This document shows positions 35,489 through 37,866 of a DNA stretch of 37,866 bases, in pieces. Position 1 is the first letter of the stretch. Each line of letters starts with the position of its first letter. Made by a program: the position numbers and the translations under genes. Below the pieces are notes generated by a model, which was given only the letters and a program-made list of their open reading frames with translations, searched no databases and was not told the DNA's origin. This stretch comes from Zoogloeaceae bacterium (GTDB taxonomy: Bacteria > Pseudomonadota > Gammaproteobacteria > Burkholderiales > Rhodocyclaceae), in contig JAEUNX010000001.1 in NCBI GenBank assembly GCA_016791025.1, forward strand, positions 1 to 37,866, read 5' to 3'.

Positions 35489-36580
35489 ATGTCATCGGCC
35501 ACCGCCCCAACCCTTCTTAAGATTCTCACCAGCGTCGAGACCCTCTCGCGCTTGCGGTTTCGAGACGACCTGTTTCGTGCGTTCGCTGCCCGGGCGCTGG
35601 ACCTCGTCCAGGGTCGGATGGCGATTCTCTACCGCGCCACTTCCGGGTTCTATGGCATGGGCCTGGTTCCTCTCGGATGGTGCGTACCCGGTGACGACGA
35701 TCCTCACTGGGAGGAATACGCCGAACCCGAGACCATTCTGCCCGCGGACCCCTTCCTCGCCGAAATCATCGCTGAATCAGCCGACACGCACCTCTCAGGA
35801 CTGAGGGTGCAAGGCAGCGGGGACGGTTGGCGACTGGCCTGCACCATCGAAACCCACACCCGCGAGCACCTCGTCCTCGAACTTCAGACCCCCTACCCCC
35901 CGGAACGCGAGGTACTCGAAGGCATCCGCATCTTCCTCCAATGCTTCGAAAATCAATTGCGGCAGTGGGAATATGCGAACCTCGACACCTTGACCGGCCT
36001 CCTCAACCGCAAGACCTTCGACGAGCAGTTCGATCAGTTCATCGCCGAGGCTGAGCGGGCCGAGCGGCGCGTGAATGAAAGGCGGGGTGATGATTTCCGT
36101 GGCAACCGGCCTTGCTGGCTTGGCGTGGTGGATATTGACCATTTCAAATCCGTGAATGATCGATTTGGTCACCAGATTGGCGACCAGGTCTTGCAAGAGG
36201 TCGCCTCGGCAATGCTGGGTCTGTTCCGCGGCAGCGACAAGCTCTTCCGTTTTGGCGGCGAAGAGTTCGTGATCATGCTGCGCGGCGTGAGCGAGGACGA
36301 CGTCTTCAACATTTTCGACCGCTTTCGCGCGGCCATTTCCACCTTGGACATTGCTCCGGTAGGGATGGTAACCACCTCCGTCGGCTACGCCCGCATCGAC
36401 CCGTCTTACAAGCCCGGTGAATTGCTCGGACGCGCCGATCAGGCCCTCTACTACGCCAAGGCCCACGGCCGCGACCAGGTTCGCGGCTTCGACGACCTCA
36501 TCATGTCCGGGGCGATCGCCATGCCCCCAACCGCCCAGCCGGCCGTCGACGCGGGCGGCGGCGAGTTGTTCTTCGACTGA
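35489..36580 (+). CDS. Cytoplasmic GGDEF diguanylate cyclase
   Basis: About 363 residues with no membrane helix. The N-terminal about 180 residues form a sensor-like region I do not recognise (possibly GAF-like), followed by a GGDEF domain. The active site GGEEF is at 256-260 and the RxxD inhibition site (RGSD) at 247-250 with the proper spacing, so a functional cyclic-di-GMP synthase under product control is expected. The ATG at 35489 is chosen as the first plausible one; an open frame begins at 35405, overlapping the prfB stop, and would add 28 unlikely residues. It sits between prfB and lysS, genes usually adjacent, and may be cotranscribed with translation genes. Confidence 0.9.
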   Translation: MSSATAPTLLKILTSVETLSRLRFRDDLFRAFAARALDLVQGRMAILYRATSGFYGMGLVPLGWCVPGDDDPHWEEYAEPETILPADPFLAEIIAESADTHLSGLRVQGSGDGWRLACTIETHTREHLVLELQTPYPPEREVLEGIRIFLQCFENQLRQWEYANLDTLTGLLNRKTFDEQFDQFIAEAERAERRVNERRGDDFRGNRPCWLGVVDIDHFKSVNDRFGHQIGDQVLQEVASAMLGLFRGSDKLFRFGGEEFVIMLRGVSEDDVFNIFDRFRAAISTLDIAPVGMVTTSVGYARIDPSYKPGELLGRADQALYYAKAHGRDQVRGFDDLIMSGAIAMPPTAQPAVDAGGGELFFD

Positions 36581-36687
36581 TCCTGCAATTCGGCGCTGGG
36601 ATCTGCGGGGGCGTTCTCGCGACGCTTGTGGCAAAATCGAGCCCTTTTTGATCACCTCGGACGGCAACGCCGCCCCCTTCCCAGACC

Positions 36688-37866
36688 ATGCCGGAATTAG
36701 ACACCGCTGTTCAGGACGAGAACCACATCATGGCCGAGCGCCGGGCCAAGTTGGCCGAATGGCGCAGCGCAGGCCACGCTTATCCCAATGATTTTCTGCG
36801 GGAAAACACCGCCGGCAAACTTGATGAACTCTATGGCGACAAGTCGGCAGAGGAGCTGGAGGCTCTGCCGGTGGAGGTCAAGGTCGCCGGCCGCCTGATG
36901 TTGAAGCGGGTGATGGGCAAGGCGAGCTTCGTCACCCTCCAGGATCTCTCGGGACGCATCCAGCTTTACGTCATGCGGGACGCGGTGGGCGAAGAGGTCT
37001 ACGGCGAATTCAAGCACTGGGACATGGGCGACATCGTCGGCGCCGTCGGGAGCCTGTTCAAGACCAAGACCGGCGAACTGACGGTGAAGTGCTCGGAAAT
37101 CCGCCTGCTCGCCAAGAGCCTGCGCCCCCTGCCCGACAAGTTCCACGGACTGGCGGATCAGGAGACCAAGTACCGCCAACGGTACGTCGATCTCATCATG
37201 AGCGAGGAGTCGCGCTTCACCTTCGTCGCGCGCAGCCGGCTCGTTCAGTCCATCCGCAACTACATGAGCGGCCACGGCTTCCTGGAAGTTGAAACGCCCA
37301 TGATGCACCCCATCCCTGGCGGCGCGGCGGCCAAGCCCTTTGTCACCCATCACAACGCCCTGGACATGGAGCTCTACCTGCGCATCGCGCCGGAACTCTA
37401 TCTCAAGCGCCTGGTGGTGGGCGGGTTCGAGAAGGTCTTCGAGATCAATCGCAATTTCCGCAACGAGGGGCTGTCGCCGCGCCACACCCCCGACCTCACC
37501 ATGATGGAGTTCTACGAGGCCTACGCGAATTACCGGACTCTCATGGACTTCACCGAAGGGCTGCTCCGCCATGCCGCCCGGGAGGCCCTGGGCACTGAGG
37601 TGTTCCAATACCAGGGTCGGGAACTGGACCTCTCCAAACCCTTCCACCGCCTCACGATCGTGGAAGCGATCCGCAAGTTCCACCCCGGTTTCACCGAGTC
37701 GCAACTGGCCGATCCGGACTGGCTCCGCCAGAAGATCCAGGATTTTGGGGAGTCCATCAAGCCGGGCGGCCTGGGCAGCCTGCAGTTGCAGCTCTTCGAA
37801 GCCTGCGCCGAAGCGGAGCTGTGGGAGCCCACCTTCATCATCGACTACCCCGTCGAGGTGAGCCCG
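36688..37866 (+). CDS. lysS: Lysyl-tRNA synthetase, class II, truncated by window end
   Basis: The first 393 residues of about 500 of the enzyme that charges tRNA-Lys. An N-terminal OB-fold anticodon-binding domain ([22 protein letters not shown]) precedes the class II catalytic core with motif 1 ([19 protein letters not shown]) and motif 2 ([19 protein letters not shown] and TMMEFYEAY). The ATG at 36688 begins [22 protein letters not shown]; a second ATG at 36730 is possible. The frame runs off the window, so motif 3 is not seen. It follows the GGDEF gene by 107 bases. Confidence 0.96.
   Translation, partial: MPELDTAVQDENHIMAERRAKLAEWRSAGHAYPNDFLRENTAGKLDELYGDKSAEELEALPVEVKVAGRLMLKRVMGKASFVTLQDLSGRIQLYVMRDAVGEEVYGEFKHWDMGDIVGAVGSLFKTKTGELTVKCSEIRLLAKSLRPLPDKFHGLADQETKYRQRYVDLIMSEESRFTFVARSRLVQSIRNYMSGHGFLEVETPMMHPIPGGAAAKPFVTHHNALDMELYLRIAPELYLKRLVVGGFEKVFEINRNFRNEGLSPRHTPDLTMMEFYEAYANYRTLMDFTEGLLRHAAREALGTEVFQYQGRELDLSKPFHRLTIVEAIRKFHPGFTESQLADPDWLRQKIQDFGESIKPGGLGSLQLQLFEACAEAELWEPTFIIDYPVEVSP

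Noticed and set aside
36697-37704. 335-residue open frame opposite lysS
   Set aside because: lysS motifs are unmistakable on the plus strand; the opposite frame has none.

Overview
The window is a high-GC chromosomal segment, most likely from a gammaproteobacterium. That placing rests on the LdtD/MepK pair, a LysR regulator divergent from Fpr as in Pseudomonas finR/fpr, EttA, and RF2 with its programmed frameshift upstream of lysS. Genus cannot be fixed from sequence alone; a Methylococcales- or Chromatiales-like organism would fit.

Layout. 1-3.9 kb: the 3' end of glycine dehydrogenase, a DnaJ-like zinc-finger cochaperone facing away from a membrane GH17 protein, and a small membrane protein. 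4.2-6.8 kb: an NdvB-type GH17-GT2 fusion, so 1953-6781 looks like a locus for periplasmic or cyclic beta-glucan. 6.8-8.6 kb: a finR-like/fpr divergent pair. 8.6-12.8 kb: a CHASE-PAS-GGDEF cyclase, EttA and a small unknown protein. 13-16.1 kb: MetY, an acyltransferase-3 membrane protein and pterin dehydratase. 16.1-23.9 kb: cell-envelope genes (a DUF748/AsmA-like giant, a pseudopilin-like protein, a lytic transglycosylase, LdtD, MepK) and a single-domain globin.

23.9-29.3 kb is an accessory island ending at tRNA-Leu(UAG). It holds the remains of an integron that has no integrase: an attI-like site, two gene cassettes carrying three genes that all read leftward, and two attC sites. Beside it lie a large unknown protein with a probable PD-(D/E)XK nuclease core and a gene-poor stretch with clustered GGTAAC/GTTACC words next to the 3' end of the tRNA. 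This is the most novel part of the window.

29.4-33.7 kb: a three-gene operon on the minus strand (LolD-like ATPase, FtsX-type permease, AttH/CrtC-like lipocalin). 33.9-37.9 kb: a VOC protein, prfB with an intact +1 frameshift site, a second diguanylate cyclase inserted between prfB and lysS, and the 5' part of lysS running off the window.
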